Part shown: positions 43,369-52,028 of the stretch, in pieces
Layout of the letters: each line of letters opens with the position of its first letter
Numbering within the stretch: the first letter of the stretch is position 1
NCBI GenBank assembly: GCA_043777595.1
Contig: JAYWHT010000044.1
Location: 75,012 to 139,011 of the forward strand
Source of the DNA: JAYVJH01 sp043777595
GTDB taxonomy: Bacteria; Bacteroidota; Bacteroidia; Cytophagales; Spirosomataceae
DNA: 64,000 nt
Direction of reading: 5' to 3'
Position numbers and translations under genes: made by a program
The notes under the pieces: generated by a model
What the model saw: only the letters and a program-made list of their open reading frames with translations
Told to the model about the DNA's origin: nothing
The model's database searches: none

Positions 43369-44367
43369 ATGAGCGTTCAAGTAACAGTTATATGCACTTG
43401 CTATAATCAACAGCCTTTTGTGGAGGAATGCTTACAGTCAGTTGTGAGCCAGAGCTACGGCGATATTCAGCTTATTGTCATTGACAATGCCAGTACCGAT
43501 GGCTCTGGTTGGGTCATCAAAGCATTTATGCGAGACTATCCCGCCATCGTTTACATTCCCAACGCTATCAATATTGGACTGTGTGCAGCTTTCAACAAAG
43601 GACTCGAAAAAGCTACGGGTAAGTACATAATCGACCTCTCTGCCGACGACGTAATGACGCCCGACAGAATAGAAAAGCAAGTTGAGGAATTTGAAAAACT
43701 ACCAGCCGACTATGCCGTGGTTTTTTCAAATGCCAGTTATATTGACGAAAAAAGTACTCAAATTGGGTTTCATTATTCGCTCAATAAACAAAAAAGAGCG
43801 GCTATACCGACAGGAAATATTTATAAAGAAATACTAAGACGGTATTTTATTTGTACACCGACAATCATGGTCAGAAAATCTGCATTGTTCAGTTTGGGCG
43901 GCTATGATGAGAGCCTTAGTTACGAAGATTTCGATTTTTTTATTCGCTCGGCACATAGTTACAAATACCACTACATCGACGAAGTTTTGACACGAAAAAG
44001 AGTGCTGAAAACATCTCTTGGTACACAATTTTATAGAGTCGGCAACGATATGCTCAACTCAAGCTGGGCCGTTTGCAACAAAGCCTATGACCTCAATCAT
44101 TCACAAGAAGAATTTGACCTATTGGCTGTCAGAATTAGAGAATTTATCAAAAAATGTTTTGTAGCACAAGACCCAAACTCTGCAATTAAGTTTAGAAAAC
44201 TGCTGAACTACATCGAAGAACCAGGCTGGAAAACCAATACCCTCGTTTGGCTATGCCGCCTGCGGCTGCCTGTCAATATATTTTATCAGTTTTATGCTCG
44301 CTGGCAAGCAAACCGTAACTTGGTTTTGATGCAAAAAGGAATGCCATACATCCAGTTAAATGCTTAG
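43369..44367 (+). CDS. Family 2 glycosyltransferase
   Basis: 332 aa. VTVICTCYNQQPFVEECLQSVVSQSY is the classic GT2 opening; IDNASTDGS near 44 and DLSADDVMTPDRIEKQ near 91 carry the nucleotide-sugar and metal-binding aspartates. No membrane helix, so cytoplasmic or peripheral. Probably adds sugars to surface polysaccharide or glycolipid; the acceptor cannot be inferred from neighbours. Confidence 0.93.
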   Translation: MSVQVTVICTCYNQQPFVEECLQSVVSQSYGDIQLIVIDNASTDGSGWVIKAFMRDYPAIVYIPNAINIGLCAAFNKGLEKATGKYIIDLSADDVMTPDRIEKQVEEFEKLPADYAVVFSNASYIDEKSTQIGFHYSLNKQKRAAIPTGNIYKEILRRYFICTPTIMVRKSALFSLGGYDESLSYEDFDFFIRSAHSYKYHYIDEVLTRKRVLKTSLGTQFYRVGNDMLNSSWAVCNKAYDLNHSQEEFDLLAVRIREFIKKCFVAQDPNSAIKFRKLLNYIEEPGWKTNTLVWLCRLRLPVNIFYQFYARWQANRNLVLMQKGMPYIQLNA

Positions 44368-44399
44368 ATTTGTGATAGAATTGTGAGACGAAGAAAATA

Positions 44400-44420
44400 C
44401 ATCTTGCATCATACATCAAA
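44400..44420. repeat. 7-bp tandem repeat CATCNNN
   Basis: CATCTTG, CATCATA, CATCAAA in a row, 12 bp before the Sua5-family start. Same period and CATC core as the array at 27951-27976. Confidence 0.5.
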
Positions 44421-44431
44421 TATCGGAAGCC

Positions 44432-45052
44432 ATGCCTGCTCAATTTTTGACTATCCACCCCCAAACCCCAGAAGCCCGCAAAATCAAGCAAGTAGTCGAT
44501 TGTTTGCGAAATGGGGGTATCGTTGTCTATCCGACTGATACTGTTTATGCCCTCGGTTGCGACATACACAATGCCCGTGCCGTTGAGCGTATTGCCAAAC
44601 TGAAAGGAATCAAACCCCAAAAAAACGATTTTTCGTTTATCTGTTCAGACCTTAGCCACATAGCCGACTATGCCAAGGTGGGTAACAATGCTTTCAAGAT
44701 CATGAAAAAAGCCCTGCCTGGTGCTTTTACGTTTATATTGGAAGCCAGCCACAAAGTACCTAAAATACTCAATACCAATAAGAAAACGATAGGTATTCGC
44801 ATACCCGACCATGCCATTACGCACTTGATAGTAAAAGAATTGGAAAATCCGATTATCACTACATCTATCAAAGACGACGACGACATACGAGAATACCCAA
44901 CTGACCCCGAAGAGATTTTTGAGCGGTTTCAACACAGTGTAGATATTGTTATCGATGGGGGTTTCGGTGGTCTTGTACCATCGACAGTTATAAGAGCTAC
45001 CAACGACGATTTTGAGGTCGTAAGGCAAGGCTTAGGCCAGTGGGTTTGGTGA
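44432..45052 (+). CDS. Sua5/YciO/YrdC family protein (threonylcarbamoyl-AMP synthase-like)
   Basis: 206 aa. The KQVVDCLRNGGIVVYPTDTVYALGCD segment near 20-46 forms the nucleotide site; FSFICSDLSHIADYAKV, PGAFTFILEAS and TIGIRIPDH follow in order. Sua5/TsaC makes threonylcarbamoyl-AMP for tRNA t6A. The KR.R residues after the PTDT region differ among YciO-type paralogues, so a YciO-like protein is possible. Convergent with mtgA by 3 bp. Confidence 0.85.
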   Translation: MPAQFLTIHPQTPEARKIKQVVDCLRNGGIVVYPTDTVYALGCDIHNARAVERIAKLKGIKPQKNDFSFICSDLSHIADYAKVGNNAFKIMKKALPGAFTFILEASHKVPKILNTNKKTIGIRIPDHAITHLIVKELENPIITTSIKDDDDIREYPTDPEEIFERFQHSVDIVIDGGFGGLVPSTVIRATNDDFEVVRQGLGQWVW

Positions 45053-45055
45053 GGC

Positions 45056-45814
45056 TCAGAGTTTAGCTATATATTTGCGGCCCAACATTCGCATCTGGCG
45101 AGCTATTTGGGCTGTGCGATGATTGACATAGTTAGACGGATTTTTGACAGAAAAACGCAACGGGCTGGGCAATACTGCCGCTATACGAGCCGCCTCGTTG
45201 CGAGTTAGTTCATAAGCCGACTTGCTATAATAACGCTGCGCTGCGGCTTCTACCCCAAAAGTCATTGGCCCTGTTTCGGCTATGTTCAGATATACCTCCA
45301 AGATGCGTTCTTTGCCCCAAATCAATTCTATTAAAGCCGTAAAATAAACCTCTAATATTTTACGAATATAACTGCGACCGTGCCACAAAAATACATTTTT
45401 GGCCACTTGCTGTGAAATTGTGCTTGCTCCCTTAATTTTTCTGCCACGCATATTGTTCTTGAATGCGCCATTCATGGCTTTAAAATCCATACCCCAATGG
45501 TTGGGAAATTGCTGGTCTTCTGAAGCTACAACGGCAAGGGCTGCTTCTTTGGAAATATTGTCATAAGAAGTCCAGTCGCTGTAAATCTTTGAACTTCGGC
45601 CATCGGCCATAGCCTCAAACTTGCGAGCAACGCTATGGGGCGTAAACCAAACAGGCATAAATTTGAGAACAACGACCCAAATCACAGAGCCAACCAAAAA
45701 GTATAAAATACCCTTCAATAAATAAGTTTTGGCCACCGATAGCCAGTTTTGCGTGGCTACTTGCTGGTTTTTGAATCTGGGTATTGGGTTAGGGTTGATA
45801 CGGTTCTTGGGCAT
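45056..45814 (-). CDS. mtgA: Monofunctional peptidoglycan glycosyltransferase
   Basis: 252 aa. One N-terminal membrane anchor (GILYFLVGSVIWVVVLKFM) is followed by a GT51 domain with VASEDQQFPNHWGMDFKA (catalytic glutamate), KGASTISQQVAKNVFLW and KERILEVYLNIAETG. It polymerises lipid II without a transpeptidase domain. Decay island 2 begins about 200 bp upstream of its start. Confidence 0.95.
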   Translation of the reverse strand: MPKNRINPNPIPRFKNQQVATQNWLSVAKTYLLKGILYFLVGSVIWVVVLKFMPVWFTPHSVARKFEAMADGRSSKIYSDWTSYDNISKEAALAVVASEDQQFPNHWGMDFKAMNGAFKNNMRGRKIKGASTISQQVAKNVFLWHGRSYIRKILEVYFTALIELIWGKERILEVYLNIAETGPMTFGVEAAAQRYYSKSAYELTRNEAARIAAVLPSPLRFSVKNPSNYVNHRTAQIARQMRMLGRKYIAKL

Positions 45815-46016
45815 AAGGTTAATTTTTAAATCATAACTCTCCAGTAGTCCTCAAAATAAACCATCTTCTAATTTTATTGGTTCGTCCGACATTTTAGTGG
45901 ATAGCGAAACTAACTAAAATACGTTTGCGAAAATTTTGAAAATTCAAGAATCCATCTGCCACCCCTTTGAATGATTGAATTGTAGTTAGAAAATTATTTT
46001 ATCATTCAAAACTCAT
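45815..46016. other. mtgA upstream region, no gene seen
   Basis: AT-rich, with a 10-bp inverted repeat TTTGAATGAT (45966-45975) / ATCATTCAAA (46001-46010). It leads into the left 86-bp direct repeat of island 2. Confidence 0.4.
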
Positions 46017-46102
46017 CAACTCAACACTGTTATGCACGCATACTATTTTTTGACAAAAGTAATGGGCTTCTTGTTATGTTGCAAGTAATGTTAGGATTTA
46101 AA
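46017..46102. repeat. Left 86-bp direct repeat of island 2
   Basis: Matches 47873-47958 in the same orientation at about 80 of 86 positions with no gaps, including the uninterrupted GGGCTTCTTGTTATGTTGCA at 46064-46083. The two copies bracket a 1.77-kb block containing only restriction-modification genes. Confidence 0.9.
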
Positions 46103-46215
46103 GGTGGTTTTTTATGTAAAATCGGTCATGATAACAGATTGCAAATTCATTAGTGCAAACATTTTGAATACTATAATCTACATTTTATTGTACTCTTTTT
46201 TAGCAACTTTGTAGC

Positions 46216-46440
46216 ATGAATGACCTACACATAAAGTTGGGTATAATAGTTGCCAAAAAAAGAAAAGCGAAGCATTTTTCTCAGGAAGACTTCGCTGAAA
46301 AAGCGGGTATTCATCGTACCTATGTAAGTCAGATTGAACGAGGTTTAAAATCACCAACACTATACACGCTCTCTCATATTGCAGTTGCCTTAGATATTTC
46401 TCTTAATAAACTCATTTCTGAAATATCAAGCGATGAATAA
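46216..46440 (+). CDS. XRE-family HTH regulator (controller protein of restriction-modification island 2)
   Basis: 74 aa, single helix-turn-helix: FAEKAGIHRTYVSQIERGLKSPTL fits the Cro/C1 fold (SQEDFAEKAGIHRTYVSQIE). Controller proteins of type II restriction systems have this size and sit directly before the endonuclease gene; here the stop overlaps the endonuclease start by 8 bp. It appears intact although both effector genes are broken. A region resembling a -7 box (AACTTTGTA) lies just before the ATG. Confidence 0.85.
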   Translation: MNDLHIKLGIIVAKKRKAKHFSQEDFAEKAGIHRTYVSQIERGLKSPTLYTLSHIAVALDISLNKLISEISSDE

Positions 46441-47129
46441 ACAGTCGAAGTACATACCGAACCCACAATTTTCTATCAATGTCGGTTTTGATATGTCTGC
46501 TCAAAACGTGCTTGATGCCGTCATAAATACCAATGATTTCTTGATTAGCCTACCAGATACGCTCTATAAAAGTGTCGATTTCAAAACAATGGGGGCTTTA
46601 ATTGGGAGTATTTTTTGTAATAAATTATCAAAAACACTCAATGGTGCAATGGTCAACCCAATCGAAAAAGGACACCCAGATATCATACCTATCGCAGGAT
46701 TAGGGGCGAAAGAGGAACTGCTCAGAAATTATCCAGTCGGTTTAGAGATAAAAGGAACAATCGGTAATATAAAGCAGGGTAGTATAACTTAAGGGCAGGG
46801 TAAAGGCGAATTACAGAATTGACTGGTATCACGTGGCAAGCACATCATAGAGAAGTCAATTATTTGTTGGGATTCTTATGGGATTTCTCAGACAAAATCA
46901 ATGATTTTTATTTTCCGAATATAGTAGCTACATTTTTGCTGAAAATCTTACTCCAAATGATTGGGATGAAATATCTGGAACGACAGGTCGTAATACAAAG
47001 GTTACGGCTATGGTCAAAAATGGAAAGGAAAAGATGGGGCGGGGTTGGGTTATGATGCTAAATAACGAAGATTATTACACCAAAATACAGCACTTTCTAC
47101 ATTTTAATCATTTGATTGAAAAGGGTTAG
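46433..47129 (+). pseudogene. Decayed type II restriction endonuclease gene
   Basis: The first frame (119 codons) contains HPDIIP and, 29 residues later, LEIKG, a PD...ExK nuclease core, then stops at 46790-46792. Family-like sequence continues in other frames: ITWQAHHREVNYLLGFLWDF from about 46825, then, after another shift in a T5 run near 46934, AENLTPNDWDEISGTTG and KEKMGRGWVMMLNN to a TAG at 47127. At least two frameshifts plus an in-frame stop make it inactive. It converges on, and overlaps, the methyltransferase remnant. Confidence 0.85.
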
Positions 47130-47832
47130 TTGCTCGGCTCGAGTATAATCTGATTGGTAATAAATCATTTCTTTACTACTTTTTCCAGCAACCCCTTTTA
47201 GCTGCAATAAGTGTTCAAAAGGTAGATAATCGCCATTTTGCCCTTCACAAAAAACAACTTCTCCTTTGCGTTTAGTAGCCCATGCTGCTAAAAAATCATA
47301 ATCAATAAGCTTACTTGAATGTTTGTATCCCAAGCCAGCTTCTCCTTTATAAGGAAGGTCAATAAACCATGTAGCCTCAATATCAGGGGCCTGCGTGTAA
47401 TCTGCACAAATAATTTGCCATTGCTTGACTTTGTATAGGTTTTCAGCAAAAACTCTTCTACTTATCTCCCAATTCCGTTCCAAAATGGGAGTAACCTTAA
47501 TAGTTTTAAAATGAAATACCATTTTAGTAGCGGCATGAACGATATGCAAAAACTCCGAACTTTTTTCGCCTACTTTCAAGTCGGGCAATGTCATCATTTC
47601 TTTTTTTGTTGCATGATTTATGAGCCAGTCCCATATTGAAACTACTTTTTTCATCTTTTTCAATCAATATTACCTGCTTTTTCCAATTATTACCAAAAAG
47701 AGCATACGAGGCCGCTCCTGCAAAAGGCTCAATGATAGTGTCGAAATTGGGGCAATGATAGTGCCTTGCAATTTGCTTTTTTCGTCCGTAATAATAAAAT
47801 ATAGTGCAAATATAGTAAAAAATAGAATACAA
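47097..47832 (-). pseudogene. Frameshifted D12-class (Dam-like) N6-adenine DNA methyltransferase
   Basis: The upstream frame gives FYYYGRKKQIARHY and FDTIIEPFAGAASYALFG (SAM motif FAGAAS), reaching VILIEKDEK. The rest is in another frame from VVSIWDWLIN to the end, including ATWFIDLPYKGEAG, where DLPY is the catalytic motif. The break is one extra A in an A6 run (T-run at 47646-47651 on the plus strand); five A would restore the frame. No ATG stands at the expected start before FYYYG; ATA is there instead. Inactive as it stands. Confidence 0.88.
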
Positions 47833-47872
47833 TAGTATTCAAAATATCTTTACTCTGATAAAATTATGGTAG

Positions 47873-47958
47873 CAACTCAAAACTGTTGTGCACGCATACT
47901 ATTTTTTAACAAAAAAAATGGGCTTCTTGTTATGTTGCAAGTAATGTTAAGATTTAAA
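47873..47958. repeat. Right 86-bp direct repeat of island 2
   Basis: Partner of 46017-46102 (six substitutions). It ends 30 bp before the 3' end of the GNAT gene. Confidence 0.9.
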
Positions 47959-47988
47959 ATCAAAAAATTATTAAAAAATCAAGAAACC

Positions 47989-48486
47989 CTACAACCTCAA
48001 CCGCATAAAATTATCAACAACCTTATATCCCAGCGATTCGTAGAGTGGGCGGCCTTCGATTGAGGCGTTGAGCGTGATGGTTTTGACATTGGCATTTTGA
48101 CAAAAAGTCTTGATAGTTTCCATAATAAACCTTGCCAGGCCTTGTTTACGGTGGGTTGGCTCTACAAAAACATTGAACACATGTGCGGCATAACCCACAG
48201 GCTGTGTAAAACCATTTTGACTAAACATTGGCGGACTTAATTTAATCGAAAGGCCGCCCCCCGCTACGATAGTTTGTGGCTCATCTTTGGGGGAAACCAA
48301 CCAACCTATGTATTCGCCAATAGAAACCGCTTCTCGAAAGTAAATCAAACTCTCTTGGGTCATTGATTCTGCCGACTCTGGGGCGAGTACTTTCATAGCC
48401 AACCACATTTCGGTACGTTGGTGTGCCAATATTTCGGCATCGGCTACGGTTGCACGTCTGATTTGATAATTGTCATAGATTATCAT
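47989..48486 (-). CDS. GNAT family N-acetyltransferase
   Basis: 165 aa. VFVEPTHRKQGLARFIMETI is motif A with the acetyl-CoA-binding R/Q-x-x-G-x-A/G pattern, and LNASIEGRPLYESLGYKVV is the C-terminal motif B. Substrate unknown. Its start overlaps the stop of the FAD oxidoreductase gene (ATGA), so translation is coupled to it. Confidence 0.93.
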   Translation of the reverse strand: MIIYDNYQIRRATVADAEILAHQRTEMWLAMKVLAPESAESMTQESLIYFREAVSIGEYIGWLVSPKDEPQTIVAGGGLSIKLSPPMFSQNGFTQPVGYAAHVFNVFVEPTHRKQGLARFIMETIKTFCQNANVKTITLNASIEGRPLYESLGYKVVDNFMRLRL

Positions 48487-50102
48487 TGGTCGTGCGAGTA
48501 CTTTAATTGGTCAGAGACTATAATGCCATTGGCTTTGATGATGGTTTTGAGTTTTTTGATGTCTATGCTTTGTACTGATTTGTTGGAATCAATAGCCAAT
48601 ATAGCGGCCAATGTAGATGCTTGCGCCAAACCCATAAACACAGGCTCCATTCTGATAGACCCGTAAGCAATGTGGCTCGCTGACAGACAGACTGGCACTA
48701 TGAGATTTTGGCAGTCTGTGCGTTTGGGTATCAGAGCTCTGTAACTGACAGGATAAGGCGGGAAGCCCCCCACTTGCACATCACCATCGTTTTTGACCAT
48801 CATCTTTCCCGTTTTTGGATTTCTGACCATTACCCTACGGCAATTATGTGAGTCCATGGTGTAAGCCGCCATACCTACGCCGTCGTTTACGGTTGTTTTG
48901 CCTTCGCAGTTGGCCTGTGTCATTACATATTCGCCTACCATTCGCCGGGCTTCACGTACATATATTTGTGGGCTAAAATGATTATTATCAACATATTCAT
49001 CTTTCGGGTAGCCCCATTCTAACATTTGCTGGCGCAGGTGTAGGGGCATTCGAGGGTCGTGGCCTACAAAGTACAAAAAGCCTTTGGTATAGTCTTCGTG
49101 CGCTTTTATTATTTGTTGGCGGGTTTTATAATTGGCTTCGGGGTAGTCGTAGTTCATACCAATCATATCGGTCGAGAGCGCCCCTTTATTGTTGATGTCA
49201 GTTTTAGAATTGGGCATATCGGCAATATGCAGTACTCCCCAGTTAATGTGTTCGGGTTTTTCGACAGCTACTTGGCGGAGTAGCAATTCATATTTAGTAG
49301 AGTCATAATTGGCTGGGCGACCTATTGCTATTTGGTTTTTGGGGTCTTTGGTCAAACATATTCTAAAATTATAGGCTTGTACCGATTTATCGCCACTACC
49401 AATGGCTGCCAATGGCTCTTTGCTAATTCCCCACAAAAAACCACTGGTCGAGTCACCCTCAATTTTATAAGGGTCAATATTGTCTGGAAACTGGTGCTTT
49501 GTCATCACCTGCACGCCGTTGTAAGTTTCGTTGTATTGGCTGTTTGCTTCACGGCCAACGGTATAGGCTACTCCCGCTTTGGCCATCAGGTCGCCTTCGT
49601 AGCTACAATCAATAAACATTTTGGCCAAAATACGTTTTGAGGTATTTTTCTGAACATGATTGATCGTAATTGCCTGAATCCGACCTTTATTTTTTTTTAC
49701 ATTTACTATTTCATAATCAAACAAAACAGGAATATTTTTGGACTTGATATACACATTTTTGAATAAACTATCGGCCACGTGCGGCTCAAAAGTCCATTGT
49801 TCTGGCTTGCCGTAATGTTTGCCTACATTCTGATAAAACCCCTTGGATAGTCCCGTTATTGCAAACTTATTGCCAATATCAGTTTGGCCCAGACCGCCTG
49901 AGCTCAGGCCGCCGAGGTGACGATTAGGTTCGATGATAATGACAGATTTTCCTGCTATTTTGGCTGTGTAAGCCGCAATGACTCCAGCCGATGTACCCCC
50001 ATATATACAAATGTCGTATTGTTGGGCGGTTGCTGTGAAGGTCCCGAACAGAAAAATGCTAAACTGCAAAACCGCAAAATGTAAAAGTTTATTTTTTTTC
50101 AT
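48483..50102 (-). CDS. Exported FAD-dependent oxidoreductase
   Basis: 539 aa. A signal peptide (FAVLQFSIFLFGTFTATA) precedes an FAD Rossmann motif YDICIYGGTSAGVIAAYTA. The HLGGLSSGGLGQTD and AKMFIDCSYEGDLMAKAGV segments match the FAD-dependent oxidoreductase family common in Bacteroidota polysaccharide loci. Periplasmic; substrate unknown. Upstream of, and coupled to, the GNAT gene. Confidence 0.9.
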   Translation of the reverse strand: MKKNKLLHFAVLQFSIFLFGTFTATAQQYDICIYGGTSAGVIAAYTAKIAGKSVIIIEPNRHLGGLSSGGLGQTDIGNKFAITGLSKGFYQNVGKHYGKPEQWTFEPHVADSLFKNVYIKSKNIPVLFDYEIVNVKKNKGRIQAITINHVQKNTSKRILAKMFIDCSYEGDLMAKAGVAYTVGREANSQYNETYNGVQVMTKHQFPDNIDPYKIEGDSTSGFLWGISKEPLAAIGSGDKSVQAYNFRICLTKDPKNQIAIGRPANYDSTKYELLLRQVAVEKPEHINWGVLHIADMPNSKTDINNKGALSTDMIGMNYDYPEANYKTRQQIIKAHEDYTKGFLYFVGHDPRMPLHLRQQMLEWGYPKDEYVDNNHFSPQIYVREARRMVGEYVMTQANCEGKTTVNDGVGMAAYTMDSHNCRRVMVRNPKTGKMMVKNDGDVQVGGFPPYPVSYRALIPKRTDCQNLIVPVCLSASHIAYGSIRMEPVFMGLAQASTLAAILAIDSNKSVQSIDIKKLKTIIKANGIIVSDQLKYSHDQ

Positions 50103-50117
50103 GCGAGATAATACTTT

Positions 50118-51224
50118 TTAATTTTGCCTAAAACTTTTACTAATCCAACCTCCACCAATTACGTCGTTGCCTTCATAAAACACCGCCGCTTGGCCTGGGG
50201 CAATGGCACTTACGCCCTCATGGAAGTGTACGAGCATTTTGTCTGGCTCGATGAGTTCGATGGTTGCCGCTGTGCCGTCGGTTTTGTAGCGTACTTTGGT
50301 GGTGGTTTCTATTGGTTTGTCAAGTGTTTCGTATTTTTGTAAGTTTAATTTTGTTACATACATTCCGTCTCTAATCAAGTCAGTATCAATACCCAGCACC
50401 ACTTCGTTGGTATCTTTTCTGATTTCGGTAACAAATACAGGGTGGCCAAAAGCCAACCCCAAACCTCTACGCTGACCAATAGTATAAAACGGATAGCCCT
50501 CGTGTGTGCCTACAACTCTGCCGTCTTGCATCACAAATTTGCCGCCCGCTACTTGTTTTTCGAGTTCAGGCAGTCGGTGCTTCAGAAAGCCTCGGTAGTC
50601 GTTGTCTGGTACAAAGCATATTTCATAGCTCTCCGACTTATTGACCAAGTCCATGAAGCCACGCTCACGAGCCATGTCTCTGATTTCTGTTTTATGCAAA
50701 TTGCCCAAAGGCAACTTTGTCCGCCTCAAACTTTCTTGCGACACTCCCCACAGCACATAGCTTTGGTCTTTCCAAGAGTCGATGCCCCGAGACACTACAT
50801 ATCGGCCAGCTTCTTGACGAACGTTGGCGTAGTGGCCTGTGGCGATAGACTCGCAGTCGAGGTTGTCGGCTCGGCGTAGGAGTGCGTCCCATTTGATGTG
50901 CGTATTGCACAACACACAAGGGTTTGGTGTACGGCCTTCGAGGTATTCGCCCGTGAAATGGTCAATGACAGAATCGCCAAATTCAGCCCGAATATCTAAT
51001 ATATAATGTGGAAACCCCAACTCAACGGCTATTGTGCGTGCATCGTTGATGGAGTCTAATGAGCAGCACCCTGTTTCTTTTTTTGAACCACCGCTGCTGG
51101 CATAGTCCCAGGTTTTCATGGTCATACCAATCACTTCATAGCCTTCGTCGTGCAGAATTACTGCCGCCAGCGAGCTATCTATACCGCCACTCATGGCTAC
51201 CAATATACGTCCGTGTTTGCTCAT
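50118..51224 (-). CDS. mnmA: tRNA-uridine 2-sulfurtransferase
   Basis: 368 aa from the ATG at 51224; the TTG at 51230 adds two codons and is less likely. The PP-loop SGGIDSS lies near 12-18; catalytic cysteines are in TPNPCVLCN (near 100) and YEICFVPD (near 200). MnmA makes 2-thiouridine at the wobble base of tRNA Lys/Glu/Gln. Single gene. Confidence 0.96.
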   Translation of the reverse strand: MSKHGRILVAMSGGIDSSLAAVILHDEGYEVIGMTMKTWDYASSGGSKKETGCCSLDSINDARTIAVELGFPHYILDIRAEFGDSVIDHFTGEYLEGRTPNPCVLCNTHIKWDALLRRADNLDCESIATGHYANVRQEAGRYVVSRGIDSWKDQSYVLWGVSQESLRRTKLPLGNLHKTEIRDMARERGFMDLVNKSESYEICFVPDNDYRGFLKHRLPELEKQVAGGKFVMQDGRVVGTHEGYPFYTIGQRRGLGLAFGHPVFVTEIRKDTNEVVLGIDTDLIRDGMYVTKLNLQKYETLDKPIETTTKVRYKTDGTAATIELIEPDKMLVHFHEGVSAIAPGQAAVFYEGNDVIGGGWISKSFRQN

Positions 51225-51226
51225 AA

Positions 51227-51266
51227 ACAAATGAAGGAAATGAAAAAAATGAAGTGAATGAAGGTA
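51227..51266. repeat. ATGAAA-rich imperfect tandem repeat upstream of mnmA
   Basis: TGAAGGAAA, TGAAAAAAA, TGAAGTGAA, TGAAGG. Shares the AATGAAAAAAATGAA core with 27778-27815. Confidence 0.5.
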
Positions 51267-51454
51267 ATTATATTTACCAATAGCAAATGTTCTAACTAAT
51301 TGTGTCTTTACTCATACCCACAACTAAAACTTAACGACCGCTATTTTAATTTAGTTCCTACATTTATTTTGGTGTCCGTGCAACCTTTTGGTTTGTTTGT
51401 GCATCATTAACACAGAAAGTACAAAAGACACAATCCGACCGCTTATCCTTTTCG
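51267..51454. other. Intergenic region with imperfect inverted repeat
   Basis: No gene is seen. Arms at 51415-51434 and 51455-51474 are imperfect reverse complements (AAAGTACAAAAG... against ...CTTTTGTGTACTTT), possibly forming a 20-bp stem. Confidence 0.45.
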
Positions 51455-51477
51455 ATTGCCTTTTGTGTACTTTGTAT

Positions 51478-51508
51478 TGCATAGTACCAAACATTGCCCG
51501 TATCTTTG
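51478..51508 (+). promoter_or_regulatory. Promoter of the secreted 126-aa protein
   Basis: TTG at 51477-51479 and TATCTTTG at 51501-51508 are separated by 21 nt and fit the Bacteroidota -33/-7 pattern; the ATG follows at 51561. Confidence 0.5.
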
Positions 51509-51560
51509 TCTCAATAAAATTAACAGCCAACTCAATTTAATAATTCTTAAAAAAACAGCC

Positions 51561-51941
51561 ATGAAAACACAATTAAAAACCATCGCCTGCGCTATTGCGC
51601 TTTCAGTGTCGTCAGTTGCTTTTGCCACAGGAAAAAGCAACAAACAAGTACCAAAATTTGAAGCCAGTGCCTACATTGCCAAAGATGCATGTCTGCACAT
51701 AAACGTTGCCAAAGCATCAGAGGGTTGGGTAACGGTATCGCTCAAAGATACCAAAAATAATGAGATTTATTCTGAAAACATTGCCAAAAACGACTTGCAA
51801 TATGCGCTCAAAATGAATGTAAGCAACCTCTCAGACGGCGTTTATACACTCGAAATCGCATCGGCTAACCAAACCATTACCAAGCGAATCAGCTTGGCCT
51901 CGGAGCGTGTCGAAGTGGCTCGTAAGGTTAGTGTGCAGTAA
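51561..51941 (+). CDS. Secreted beta-sandwich protein, unknown
   Basis: 126 aa from the ATG at 51561, which yields a clean signal peptide (MKTQLKTIACAIALSVSSVAFA). The C-terminal half (LSDGVYTLEIASANQTITKRI) has the strand pattern of DUF3244/Por-sorting-domain-like sandwich folds, but it lacks the usual terminal features of a type IX sorting signal. Function unknown. A strong terminator follows. Confidence 0.75.
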   Translation: MKTQLKTIACAIALSVSSVAFATGKSNKQVPKFEASAYIAKDACLHINVAKASEGWVTVSLKDTKNNEIYSENIAKNDLQYALKMNVSNLSDGVYTLEIASANQTITKRISLASERVEVARKVSVQ

Positions 51942-51966
51942 AATTATTTACAAAAATATAATTCTT

Positions 51967-52008
51967 AGCAAAAGGCGAGCCGTTGGTTCGCCTTTTGTTG
52001 TATTTTTG
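51967..52008 (+). terminator. Intrinsic terminator after the secreted protein gene
   Basis: CAAAAGGCGA (51969-51978) pairs exactly with TCGCCTTTTG (51988-51997), loop 9 nt, followed by TTGTATTTTT. Confidence 0.8.
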
Positions 52009-52028
52009 TAGCGAGGTGAAATTTATCC

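Noticed and set aside
46017..46102. Direct repeats as tRNA-derived attachment sites
   Set aside because: No cloverleaf-like structure or integrase; only restriction-modification genes lie between the copies.
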